Shown: positions 55,952 through 64,000 of the stretch, one piece after another
Position numbering within the stretch: the stretch's first letter is position 1
Layout: each line of letters begins with the position of its first letter
Assembly: GCA_002951815.1 (NCBI GenBank)
Contig: CP019454.1
Coordinates: 744,001 to 808,000 of the forward strand
Source: Sulfobacillus thermotolerans
GTDB lineage: Bacteria; Bacillota; Sulfobacillia; Sulfobacillales; Sulfobacillaceae
DNA: 64,000 bases
Reading direction: 5' to 3'
Program-made: the position numbers and the translations under genes
The notes under the pieces: generated by a model
Database searches by the model: none
Seen by the model: the letters and a program-made list of their open reading frames with translations, nothing else
Told to the model about the DNA's origin: nothing

Positions 55952-56800
55952 GTGGGACACGATCGCTTTGAAGAAGTTCGGCGCGCTTTAGCGCAGGCGT
56001 TGAATTTGGTATACGCCGCCATGCCCAATACCGAAGCAGACTTCTGCGCGCAAATCACCGCGCAACGCTCTTGTGGTGTGCGGCGAATCATTATTGGGGG
56101 CGGAGACGGGACCCTGTCTTTAGCAGCCAACATGCTAGCGGAAACGCCCGTCGTGATGGGGATTTTGCCGCTTGGTACGGGGAATACCTTCGCCGCAGGT
56201 TTGAATTTGCCTAGCGCGCTCAGCAGCCTCGCTCGTGTCATGGCTACGGGATATGTTATGCCGATAGACTTAGGGGTGGCACAAACCGCCAATGGACATC
56301 GCTATTTTCTTAATACGGCGACTTTGGGGGTCAGCGAACGGCTCACACAACTGTTAACGGCAGAATCCAAAAGAAAGCTGGGGTGGATGGCGTGGCCCAA
56401 AGGTGTGCGGCGTGCTATTGCCATGACACCGATTTTTCAAGTGCGTTTGGAATTTCGCAGCCGCGTCGTTTCCTTTCGGACCCGCCAACTTATCATTGCC
56501 AATGGGCGCAATTTAGCGGGGCCAGTGTTTGCGTTGCGCGATGCGTCACACCAAGATGGCAAATTGCATGCCTTTAGCTTAGGCGGACAGGACTGGTGGT
56601 CGTTGCTAAAAGTGGGCATGGTGTTGCTGGTGGGGCGACATATAAGTGATCGGCAAGCTCATTATGAGCAGGTGCGCGAGGTACGAGTCAGCGCTGAGCC
56701 GGTGATGGCCATTGATATCGACGGTGAAGTCTGGGAGCATACCCCGTGTACTTTTACGGTGCGACACGGGGCCTTGTCGGTGATTGTCCCGCATGGATAA
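55952..56800 (+). CDS. Diacylglycerol-kinase-like lipid kinase
   Basis: The protein has the DAGK catalytic pattern RIIIGGGDGTLSLAANML and GILPLGTGNTFAAGLNLP and a C-terminal YegS/DgkB-type domain with DGKLHAFSL and IDIDGEVWEH. It phosphorylates a lipid such as diacylglycerol or sphingoid-type substrate. The family N-terminus ALLVNPHARVG lies partly upstream of the first usual start (GTG 55952), in the same frame, from about 55925; only CTG codons are available there (see findings). It is divergent from the CoA transferase. Confidence 0.8.
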   Translation: MGHDRFEEVRRALAQALNLVYAAMPNTEADFCAQITAQRSCGVRRIIIGGGDGTLSLAANMLAETPVVMGILPLGTGNTFAAGLNLPSALSSLARVMATGYVMPIDLGVAQTANGHRYFLNTATLGVSERLTQLLTAESKRKLGWMAWPKGVRRAIAMTPIFQVRLEFRSRVVSFRTRQLIIANGRNLAGPVFALRDASHQDGKLHAFSLGGQDWWSLLKVGMVLLVGRHISDRQAHYEQVREVRVSAEPVMAIDIDGEVWEHTPCTFTVRHGALSVIVPHG

Positions 56801-56834
56801 TATCCTGTTGATCGATGAAGTGTCATACTAGGCA

Positions 56835-56852
56835 ATGTGAAACGGTTCACAA
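56835..56852. promoter_or_regulatory. Rex operator upstream of cydABDC
   Basis: ATGTGAAACGGTTCACAA matches the Rex consensus TTGTGAA-N4-TTCACAA at all but the first position. It is about 180 bases before cydA copy 2. Rex represses cyd genes at low NADH/NAD ratio in other Firmicutes. No rex gene is seen in the window. Confidence 0.75.
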
Positions 56853-57031
56853 TTACTAGAGAGAATGGACCTTGCACCGACATAGGTCCAACCCACGCTA
56901 GCCCGGATAGGGTCTGAATGCCAGCCTGTATTCTATGTTATACCATGGATAGTGATTCGCAAGTGAGGAATCCAGGTGAACAATTATTGTGGTGCAAGGG
57001 TGCAAAACAGGCCCTTAGGGGAGGGACAAGA

Positions 57032-58447
57032 ATGACGCAATTGGGGTGGGCCGAGCTGCAGTTCGGCGTGACGACCGTTTTTCATTTTTTCTTTGTTCCA
57101 GTAACGATCGGCCTGTCATTTTTGATAGCGATTATGGAAACAATTTACCTGCGAACAAAAAATTCAATTTATCGTGATCTGGCAAAGTTTTGGGGTCATC
57201 TTTTTTTGATCAACTTTGCTGTAGGCGTTGTTACCGGGTTATTGCAAGAGTTCCAGTTTGGACTGGATTGGGCGACCTTTTCCAAGTTTGTGGGTGACGT
57301 GTTCGGGGCGCCCCTCGCGGTGGAAGCTTTGGCTGCCTTCTTTTTGGAATCATCGTTTATTGGTGCCTGGGCGTTTGGCTGGGATCGTCTATCGCCTAAA
57401 GTCCATGCCCTGACGATTTGGCTAGTGGCGATTGGGACCACGTTGTCGGCTTTTTGGATTCTAACCGCCAATTCATGGATGCAAGAACCCGTCGGCTATG
57501 TCATTCGCAATGGGAACGCGGTGATGACGAGTTTCGGCGCTATTTTAACCAATCCGCAATTGTGGGTGGAATTCCCGCATACCGAATTGGCCGCCATTCT
57601 TTCAGGTTCGTTTTTCATGTTGGCCATCAGTGCCTATCAGATTCTGCGCAAGAAAAATGTCGATGCGTTTGTACGGTCCTTTAAGCTTTCCACCATCGTA
57701 GCGGCTGTGGCCAGTGTGTTGGTGATAGTGGTAGGAGACTCGCAAGCCGCGCACTTGGTGAAGGCGCAACCGATGAAATTGGCTGCGGCGGAAGCGTTAT
57801 GGAATACGAGTTCGCAGCATGCGCCGTGGAGCGTTGTGGCGCTTATCGATGCTAAAGCTCACCGTGACACTTTTCAGGTGCAGATTCCCGAAATGCTGAC
57901 GCTATTGGCCTACAAGCGCTTGTCTGGTTCGGTGGAAGGCATTAACCAAGTGCAAAAGCAAATGGTCCACCAATACGGGCCAGGCAATTATATTCCTCCC
58001 GTGGCGGTGACGTTCTACTCGTTTCGGACCATGATCTTTGCGGGAACGGCCATGTTGGCGCTTGCCTACTATGCGCTCTATCTCTTTAAGAAAGACCGCT
58101 TTATCCAGAAAAAGTGGTTCTTAAAAGTGTTAACGTGGTCGATTGCACTACCTTATCTAGCCAACTCGGCCGGATGGATTATGACTGAGGTAGGCCGGCA
58201 GCCATGGGTCGTTTACGGGTTGCAATTGACGGAACAAGGCGTATCACCGACGGCTTCTGTGCCAGCGCTTGATATTGAGCTATCTTTGTTGGCCTTTACG
58301 ATTTTTTATGGAGCGATGGCTTATGCGGCGGTTCATCTTTGGAAAAAGGCTATCCGTCAAGGATTGGATCCCGATCCAGCAGTCGCTCAGGATGTCACGA
58401 AGGACAGCGATTTGTTCTTAAGTGAAGGCGGCAAAGTCGCCCACTAA
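57032..58447 (+). CDS. cydA: Cytochrome bd ubiquinol oxidase subunit I (copy 2)
   Basis: The 471-residue protein is a close paralogue of copy 1: VTTVFHFFFVPVTIG, the short Q-loop and GWIMTEVGRQPWVVYG are all present. ATG 57032 follows GGGGAGGGAC; an open frame back to 56918 has no site. It leads cydABDC, unlike copy 1, and has a Rex-type operator upstream. Confidence 0.96.
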   Translation: MTQLGWAELQFGVTTVFHFFFVPVTIGLSFLIAIMETIYLRTKNSIYRDLAKFWGHLFLINFAVGVVTGLLQEFQFGLDWATFSKFVGDVFGAPLAVEALAAFFLESSFIGAWAFGWDRLSPKVHALTIWLVAIGTTLSAFWILTANSWMQEPVGYVIRNGNAVMTSFGAILTNPQLWVEFPHTELAAILSGSFFMLAISAYQILRKKNVDAFVRSFKLSTIVAAVASVLVIVVGDSQAAHLVKAQPMKLAAAEALWNTSSQHAPWSVVALIDAKAHRDTFQVQIPEMLTLLAYKRLSGSVEGINQVQKQMVHQYGPGNYIPPVAVTFYSFRTMIFAGTAMLALAYYALYLFKKDRFIQKKWFLKVLTWSIALPYLANSAGWIMTEVGRQPWVVYGLQLTEQGVSPTASVPALDIELSLLAFTIFYGAMAYAAVHLWKKAIRQGLDPDPAVAQDVTKDSDLFLSEGGKVAH

Positions 58448-58504
58448 GCCTACCTTTTACCTAAGGGAGGAATAATTCGACTATCTTCAGGGGAAGGTGA
58501 CAAT

Positions 58505-59515
58505 ATGTGGTTGCAGGACTTGTGGTTTGTGTTAGTCGCCGTGCTGTTTGTCGGGTATTTTATTCTGGATGGATTTGACTACGGCGTGGGAATCTTGCAT
58601 CCTTTTATTAACCGAACGGACTTGCAAAAGCGGGCCTCACTAAGCGCCATTGCGCCAGTGTGGGCGGCGAATGAAGTGTGGCTAGTTGCTGCGGGGGGAG
58701 CGTTGTTTGCTGCCTTTCCGCAGTGGTATGCGACCATGTTTAGCGGATTTTACCTCGCGTTGACATTGGTTTTGCTGGGCCTGATTGTGCGGGGCGTTGG
58801 TATTGAATATCGAAGCCAAGACCGCAGCCCCAGGTGGCGGTCTCTATGGGACTGGTTGATTTTTTCAGGATCCTTGGTGATTACCTTGATTTGGGGGATG
58901 GCGTTCGCCAACTTGATTCGAGGGGTGCCGATTAATGCGCATAAAGTCTACGTGGGCAATTTCGGGACCTTGTTCAATGGATTTGCTCTTTGGGGCGGGC
59001 TCACGTTCATTTTGCTATTTGTCTTGCACAGTGCCGGATACTTGGCGATTAAGGGAGACGCTGGCGCACGTAAAACGGGCAAGGCGCTTGAAGGCAAAAT
59101 GGTATGGCCCACGGTCTTGGTAATGGGCGTGTGGTTTGTTTGGATGGACCGTTTGCCGGCGTCTAATGGGCATGTGGGAGTATGGACCATAGGCCTGCAA
59201 GTGGTATCGCTCATGGCTTTGCTGCTGGCATGGGTTGCCACTTATGTGACACGGTCTAAACTGGCTTTCTTTCTGAACAGTGCGAGTGTGGCCGCGATGA
59301 CGGTGAGTTTGTTTACGGTTTTGTTTCCTCGGGTGATGGTGTCGAGTTTGAATCCTTTGTGGAATCTTACTGTTAGCAATGCATCCGCCACGACCTACAC
59401 CTTGCAGATCATGTCAGTGACAGCAGTCATTTTGTTGCCCATTATTCTGGGATACCAAACCTGGATTTACTGGACGTTTCGCAAGCCAGTCAATGATAAG
59501 GAGCTGGAATACTAA
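58505..59515 (+). CDS. cydB: Cytochrome bd ubiquinol oxidase subunit II (copy 2)
   Basis: The 336-residue protein has ILDGFDYGVGIL near the start and MFSGFYLALTLVLLGLIVRG as in CydB. GGGGAAGGTGA precedes the ATG. It follows cydA by 57 bases and is directly followed by cydD. Confidence 0.96.
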   Translation: MWLQDLWFVLVAVLFVGYFILDGFDYGVGILHPFINRTDLQKRASLSAIAPVWAANEVWLVAAGGALFAAFPQWYATMFSGFYLALTLVLLGLIVRGVGIEYRSQDRSPRWRSLWDWLIFSGSLVITLIWGMAFANLIRGVPINAHKVYVGNFGTLFNGFALWGGLTFILLFVLHSAGYLAIKGDAGARKTGKALEGKMVWPTVLVMGVWFVWMDRLPASNGHVGVWTIGLQVVSLMALLLAWVATYVTRSKLAFFLNSASVAAMTVSLFTVLFPRVMVSSLNPLWNLTVSNASATTYTLQIMSVTAVILLPIILGYQTWIYWTFRKPVNDKELEY

Positions 59516-61285
59516 ATGAACCCGCGGCTGCTTAAAGAGGTGAAATCAGTACAGACCTTGCTGGGATTAGTGATCTTGCAAGGGGTGCTTAGTGGGATTC
59601 TTATTATCGCCCAGGCAAGTGTACTGGCTCTTATTGTCAGCCGCGTGTTTATTGGGCATCAGACACTGGCCTCCGTTCAGCATCTATTATGGGTGCTGCT
59701 CGCCATCATTGTGGCGCGCGCTGTTCTCACATGGCTCGGCGAGACCGGCTCTTTGGCCTTGGCGACCCGCGTACAGTCCAGTCTACGCATGCGCTTGACG
59801 CAACGCCTGCTTAATGCGGGTCCATTGTATGTGCATGCTCAGAAAACTGGAGAACTGGTTAATACATTAATTCAAGGAATCGAGGATCTTGAACCCTATC
59901 TGGCCCGCTATGTGCCCCAAATAGCAATTACCGCATTGGTGCCGACAATCATTTTGGTTGAGGCGTTCTCGCGGGATTGGATTACGGGACTGATTCTATT
60001 AATTACGGTGCCGCTTATTCCGTTCTTTATGATCTTAATCGGACGCCAAGCGGAATCGTCGACCAAGCGACAATGGGAAACCTTGAGTCGGTTGAGTGCG
60101 CACTTTTTAGATGTATTACAAGGGCTCACGACGCTTAAATTGTTAGGCCAAAGTGCCGGCCAGGCACGTGGCATTGAGCGAGCTAGTGATGAGTTTCGGC
60201 GCGCGACGATGGCCAGCTTGCGTATTGCCTTTGTGTCCGCTCTGGTGTTGGAACTGCTGGCGTCGTTAAGTATGGCCATGGTGGCCGTAGCTATTGGGTT
60301 GCGTGTCATTCCAGGACGCATGCCCTTTGAGACCGCGTTCTTCTTACTTGTGCTTGTGCCTGACTTTTATTTGCCATGGCGGATGTTGGGCACCCGGTTT
60401 CATGATGGGTTAAATGGCATGGAGGCGGCCAAGAGGATTTTTGAAATTTTAGATGCTCCAGAGCTGGCCAAGGCGGGCGGCACGATGCGGCCAGCGGCTG
60501 TTGATGCTCAACCGATTGTTCTCAATCGGGTGGGGTTTCAATATCCAGGGCGTTCGGAGCCCGCCTTGCAAGGAGTTAGTGCGGTGGTGAAGCCTGGCGA
60601 GCGTGTGGCGGTGGTGGGTCCGAGTGGTGCGGGAAAGAGTACGCTGTTGGCGTTGTTAATGGGATTTGCGGTGCCCACGAGTGGAACGATTGCGCTGGGG
60701 GACACACCGTTTACGAGCCTTGATCTCGCTTGGTGGCGTCAACATGTGATGTATTTGACCCAAAATCCTTATATCTTTGCCGGCACCGTTGCCGACAATC
60801 TGCGCATGGCCCGCTGGGACGCAACGGACGCCGAGATTCGCCGCGCGGCCGAACGGGCAGGTGCCTGGGAGTATATTGCGGCACTGCCGCAGGGATGGCA
60901 AACAGTTTTAGGTGAAGGGGGAACGGGACTCAGTGGGGGACAAAAGCAACGACTGGCTTTGGCCCGCGCGTATTTGAAAGACGCTCCGGTCATCTTTATG
61001 GATGAACCGACCGCGAACTTGGATCCAGAAACCGAAGCGGAGTTGTGGGGTCATCTCGAGGCCCTATTGACGGGACGCACTGCTGTAGTTGTTGCGCACA
61101 GACTGTCGACGGCACGCCGTATGGATGTGGTTTGGGCGATGAATCATGGCCAATTAGAACAGGTGGGAGCTCCACGAGAATTGGAGCGGGTTCCTGGGTT
61201 GTATCGTGAATTGATTCAGGCCTATGCGCCGCTGCCAGAGGAGGGGCATTATGCGTCACTACACCGCGCTGCTGAAACCTTATAG
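59516..61285 (+). CDS. cydD: Thiol reductant ABC exporter, CydD subunit
   Basis: The 589-residue half-transporter has six membrane helices (about 20-300), a Walker A GPSGAGKSTLLAL (about 370), the signature LSGGQKQRLALARA and Walker B VIFMDEP. With CydC it exports cysteine and glutathione, which is needed to assemble the bd oxidase hemes. It starts on ATG right after cydB; AAGGAGC lies inside the cydB end. It overlaps cydC by 35 bases. Confidence 0.95.
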   Translation: MNPRLLKEVKSVQTLLGLVILQGVLSGILIIAQASVLALIVSRVFIGHQTLASVQHLLWVLLAIIVARAVLTWLGETGSLALATRVQSSLRMRLTQRLLNAGPLYVHAQKTGELVNTLIQGIEDLEPYLARYVPQIAITALVPTIILVEAFSRDWITGLILLITVPLIPFFMILIGRQAESSTKRQWETLSRLSAHFLDVLQGLTTLKLLGQSAGQARGIERASDEFRRATMASLRIAFVSALVLELLASLSMAMVAVAIGLRVIPGRMPFETAFFLLVLVPDFYLPWRMLGTRFHDGLNGMEAAKRIFEILDAPELAKAGGTMRPAAVDAQPIVLNRVGFQYPGRSEPALQGVSAVVKPGERVAVVGPSGAGKSTLLALLMGFAVPTSGTIALGDTPFTSLDLAWWRQHVMYLTQNPYIFAGTVADNLRMARWDATDAEIRRAAERAGAWEYIAALPQGWQTVLGEGGTGLSGGQKQRLALARAYLKDAPVIFMDEPTANLDPETEAELWGHLEALLTGRTAVVVAHRLSTARRMDVVWAMNHGQLEQVGAPRELERVPGLYRELIQAYAPLPEEGHYASLHRAAETL

Positions 61286-63005
61286 ATGGTGGGTGGTTTT
61301 GGCTCTATTAATGGCTACATTGACCGTGTTGGCCAATGTGGGGCTAATGTCCACCTCTGCGTATCTTATTGCCCGTGCCGCCCAACATCCGTATACGATT
61401 TTGCTTCTTTGGGTGCCCATCGTTGGGGTGAGGTTTTTTGGTACCTCTCGAGGCGTATTTCGCTATTTAGATCGTTATGTATCGCATAATGTAACGTTTC
61501 AATTATTGAAGGAACTGCGCGTGTATGTCTACCGGAAACTTGAGCCGCTGATTCCATCTCGCTTGCAGGCATTTCACACTGGCGACCTGTTAAGCCGGGT
61601 GGTAAGCGATGTGGATACCTTGCAAAATCTCTATTTAGGTTTATATGCCCCCCCTATTGTGGCTCTGTTATCGACGATTGTGATTTTAGGATTAATGGCT
61701 TATTTCGGGGTAGCTTTGGCCCTGGTGTTAGCGGTCTTTTTGGTTCTGGCCGGCGTGGTGGTACCTGTGCTCAGCCAATGGAGTGCTGGGGGCTTGACCG
61801 CCCGCATGGTGCAAGCCCGGGGGGAATTAAGCACAGAATTGGTCGAGACGATTCATGGCAACACGGACCTTTTGGTGTTGGGGCAAGAGGCGCGGCACTT
61901 GGAGAAATTGGGGGCATTAGTGCGCGCATGGGCGCTGCGACGCATTCGGCTGCATTGGTTAGCGGGCCTTAGCGCGGGGATTATGCAGGCTCTTAACAAT
62001 GGGGCCATGTGGTTGATCTTGGTGCTAGGGATTGGCATGGTCACTCGGGGGGCATTGCCTCCTGTACTCTTACCGGTCGTGGTGTTATTAACATTGGCTA
62101 GCTTTGAAGCGGTCAACGCCTTGCCACCAGCCTTTCAAATGCGGGGTCAGATTTCCGCCGCACGCACGCGAATCAATGAAATCGTTGATCAAACGCCTCC
62201 CATGTTTGCGGGACAGAAGACGTTGGAGGCAGCAGGTCTTGACGGTAAAGCGCCTGCTGTCCAGCTTCACGATGTGCGGTTTCGTTATCACTCCACCACG
62301 CCATGGGTTTTAGATAAGACCTCTTTTGATGTGTTGCCTATGCAACATGTAGCGGTGGTTGGCCCTAGTGGTGCCGGGAAGAGTACGCTGTCAGGGGTTT
62401 TGTCGCAACTGTGGCCCTATGAGGAGGGGCATATTCTCATTAATGGTGTGGAACTCTCGGATCTGCGGGTGGATGCCATGCCCCATCTCATCGGGGTCGT
62501 TGACCAAGAACCGCATCTTTTTGATACAACATTGCGGGAGAACCTATTGCTAGCGAATCCATCAGCGACCCCGACGCAGCTCCAAGAGGCTTTACGCATT
62601 GCACAGTTGGAGAGTTTGGTCAATGAATTACCGGACGGACTCGAGACGCCCGTCGGTGAACATGGGTTCAACTTCTCAGGCGGTGAGCGCAAACGCGTGG
62701 CGATTGCCCGGGTTATCTTGCAAAATGCCCCGATTCTGGTGTTTGATGAGGCCACGGAAGGTCTTGATGCGTTGACTGAACGTCGGCTGATTCAAGAACT
62801 GCGGCAATGGGCGAAAAATAAGACGGTGTTATGGATTACGCACCGTCTCGTCAACTTGGATGTGATGGATCAAGTGGTGGTGCTAGCGCAAGGCCGTGTT
62901 GTAGAACAAGGACCGGCAGAGACGTTGGGGCGCCAAAGAGGTCTCTTCCAGCGCATGCGAGAATCTGAAATTCAGACCTTTGCATGGAATGCCGATGCCG
63001 TCTAA
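61251..63005 (+). CDS. cydC: Thiol reductant ABC exporter, CydC subunit
   Basis: The 584-residue half-transporter has TMD helices, Walker A GPSGAGKSTLSGV (about 378), signature FSGGERKRVAIARV and Walker B ILVFDEATEG. I chose ATG 61251 behind GAGGAGGGG; an upstream in-frame start at 61224 has no site. Its stop overlaps the stop of the convergent flavoprotein gene. Confidence 0.95.
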   Translation: MRHYTALLKPYRWWVVLALLMATLTVLANVGLMSTSAYLIARAAQHPYTILLLWVPIVGVRFFGTSRGVFRYLDRYVSHNVTFQLLKELRVYVYRKLEPLIPSRLQAFHTGDLLSRVVSDVDTLQNLYLGLYAPPIVALLSTIVILGLMAYFGVALALVLAVFLVLAGVVVPVLSQWSAGGLTARMVQARGELSTELVETIHGNTDLLVLGQEARHLEKLGALVRAWALRRIRLHWLAGLSAGIMQALNNGAMWLILVLGIGMVTRGALPPVLLPVVVLLTLASFEAVNALPPAFQMRGQISAARTRINEIVDQTPPMFAGQKTLEAAGLDGKAPAVQLHDVRFRYHSTTPWVLDKTSFDVLPMQHVAVVGPSGAGKSTLSGVLSQLWPYEEGHILINGVELSDLRVDAMPHLIGVVDQEPHLFDTTLRENLLLANPSATPTQLQEALRIAQLESLVNELPDGLETPVGEHGFNFSGGERKRVAIARVILQNAPILVFDEATEGLDALTERRLIQELRQWAKNKTVLWITHRLVNLDVMDQVVVLAQGRVVEQGPAETLGRQRGLFQRMRESEIQTFAWNADAV

Positions 63006-64000
63006 AGACGCGGTCGCTTAATGTTGACATGCCCCAACACGGATTCTAACCCGACTTGCACCAGGTCGGGAGGCAAATGACCATGAGAGTAGAAATAATA
63101 GCTGTCAAAGCTCCATTTCATCAGGTGAGCACTGACTCCGTGGAGCGCGATGTCCGTTTGGCCTCCGTACATGGTGTCCGACAATATGAGGGTAGCTTCA
63201 CTGCCGCCTTCATACATGATGCAAAAGACTTCGGGCTTATAGAGCGGAACGTCGCCCGTATTGGTCAATTCTTTGACGACTGTGGCGGCGGCGATATCGG
63301 CCTGAATAATCGCTAGGTGGCCTAGTTTAGGAATGGTTAGAGCATTAACGTCGCCCGCTGCAAAAATGTTGCGGTGGGTTAAATGGCGCATGGTATGGTC
63401 TGTCGGGACAAACCCTTTTTCATCGCCGAGTCCAGAGTATTTAATGACCGAAGGTCCTGCGTAGGGCGGAATGACAATGGTCAGCGCGCTCGGTAATGTT
63501 GTACCATCACTAAACACGACGTGATCGGCAGCGATGGCCACAATGGTTTGTCTGCGCAAAACCGTAATATTTTTCACCGTCATGCGTTCGTGTAAGATAT
63601 GATGCACGGTCGTGCCGACATCTTCTAAAAAGTCTTGGCCTGGTGTGAACAAGGTGATTGAGCTCTTATCGCGCAAGCCGAGCCGTCTAAGGTCGTGGTC
63701 GAGCATGAACGTGACTTCTCCCATCGGGCCTTCGCACGCCACGTCTAAATGGGGGATTTGGACGGTATGCCCCCAATGCGTTTTAGCGGTCCCCAGTACT
63801 ATAGGGCCGCCTTTAAATTTTTTTAAGGCCTCTTGTAGGCGCGGTGCTTCGGTATCGTCACACATGGAATACCCAAAGTTGCGAAAGCCTTCGATGGCTT
63901 CGTAGTCCTTAACAATTCCCATGGTCAAAAAAAGGTAATCGTAATGTAGGACCTGACCATTGGACAAGGCAACCGTTTGTTTGTGGGGATCGATATATTG
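63002..64000 (-). CDS. SQR/NDH-2-like FAD-dependent oxidoreductase (partial)
   Basis: About 333 residues of the C-terminal part are visible, and the frame is open across the right edge, so the N-terminal FAD Rossmann motif is outside. Seen are LSNGQVLHYDYLFLTMG, CEGPMGEVTFMLDHDLRRLG, the second FAD-binding block NIFAAGDVNALTIPKLGHLA and a membrane-facing C-terminus. The family holds sulfide:quinone reductases and type II NADH dehydrogenases. The Cys in ACEGPMG and two further Cys (SMCDD, VFCIMY) favour an SQR-like enzyme. It is convergent with cydC with stops overlapping. Confidence 0.75.
   Translation of the reverse strand, partial: QYIDPHKQTVALSNGQVLHYDYLFLTMGIVKDYEAIEGFRNFGYSMCDDTEAPRLQEALKKFKGGPIVLGTAKTHWGHTVQIPHLDVACEGPMGEVTFMLDHDLRRLGLRDKSSITLFTPGQDFLEDVGTTVHHILHERMTVKNITVLRRQTIVAIAADHVVFSDGTTLPSALTIVIPPYAGPSVIKYSGLGDEKGFVPTDHTMRHLTHRNIFAAGDVNALTIPKLGHLAIIQADIAAATVVKELTNTGDVPLYKPEVFCIMYEGGSEATLILSDTMYGGQTDIALHGVSAHLMKWSFDSYYFYSHGHLPPDLVQVGLESVLGHVNIKRPRL

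Noticed and set aside
1-64000. tRNA, rRNA or CRISPR array
   Set aside because: No tRNA arms with the conserved T-loop in the right setting, no rRNA-like stretch and no regularly spaced direct repeat array were seen.

Overview
The window reads as the chromosome of a moderately GC-rich, spore-forming Gram-positive bacterium, probably an acidophilic sulfur or iron oxidiser close to Sulfobacillus. Sporulation and germination genes (gerA, gerC, spoIIP, yqfC, yqfD), the classical Firmicute order lepA-hemW-hrcA-grpE-dnaJ-prmA-rsmE and the long phoH-to-sigA block support a Firmicute. Two cytochrome bd modules, a DoxX-like protein, a DsrE-like protein and a sulfide:quinone-reductase-like flavoprotein suggest sulfur chemistry. 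The genus is an inference; no 16S gene is present.

Layout. 1-2.5 kb, minus: spore germinant receptor genes gerA and gerC (gerC runs off the edge). 2.6-6.4 kb: holA, rpsT, spoIIP and a nucleoside hydrolase. 6.4-8.4 kb: an IS607-type element with a serine recombinase and a TnpB broken by two single-base insertions. 8.6-13.4 kb: fdhD, a ferritin-like diiron protein, a DoxX-like membrane protein and a first cydAB pair. 13.6-22.1 kb: lepA, hemW, a CIRCE-controlled hrcA-grpE-dnaJ-prmA-rsmE operon that lacks dnaK, then rpsU-yqeY. 22.1-24.9 kb: a lipoprotein whose first codons carry an intrinsic terminator, a two-gene radical SAM operon related to MqnE/MqnC/CofH, and the tail of a dead tnpB. 25-43.5 kb: one long plus-strand block, yqfC-yqfD-phoH-yqfF-ybeY-dgkA-corC-cdd-era-recO-glyQ-glyS-ppsR-ppdK, then dnaG-sigA. 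43.7-50 kb is accessory: asnB with an odd start, a YaaL-like protein, a cytosolic ModA-like/DsrE pair, a fused AbiEii-type nucleotidyltransferase, a start-less gene fragment and a TPR protein. 50-56.8 kb: ppc, folE, a HisA-like protein without catalytic aspartates, a CaiB-type CoA transferase and a lipid-kinase-like protein. 56.8-63 kb: cydABDC behind a near-perfect Rex operator, then the start of a convergent flavoprotein.

How the genes work together. Housekeeping blocks cover replication (holA, dnaG), translation (rpsT, rpsU, lepA, glyQS, era, ybeY), transcription (sigA) and heat shock (hrcA, grpE, dnaJ). PPDK, its PPSR-type regulator and PEP carboxylase together handle the PEP/pyruvate node. 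The two bd oxidases feed electrons from the quinone pool to oxygen; only the second carries its own CydDC exporter and a Rex site. The best candidates for something under-described are the radical SAM pair, the cytosolic ModA-like/DsrE pair, the fused AbiEii protein and the active-site-less HisA homologue. No tRNA, rRNA or CRISPR array was seen.
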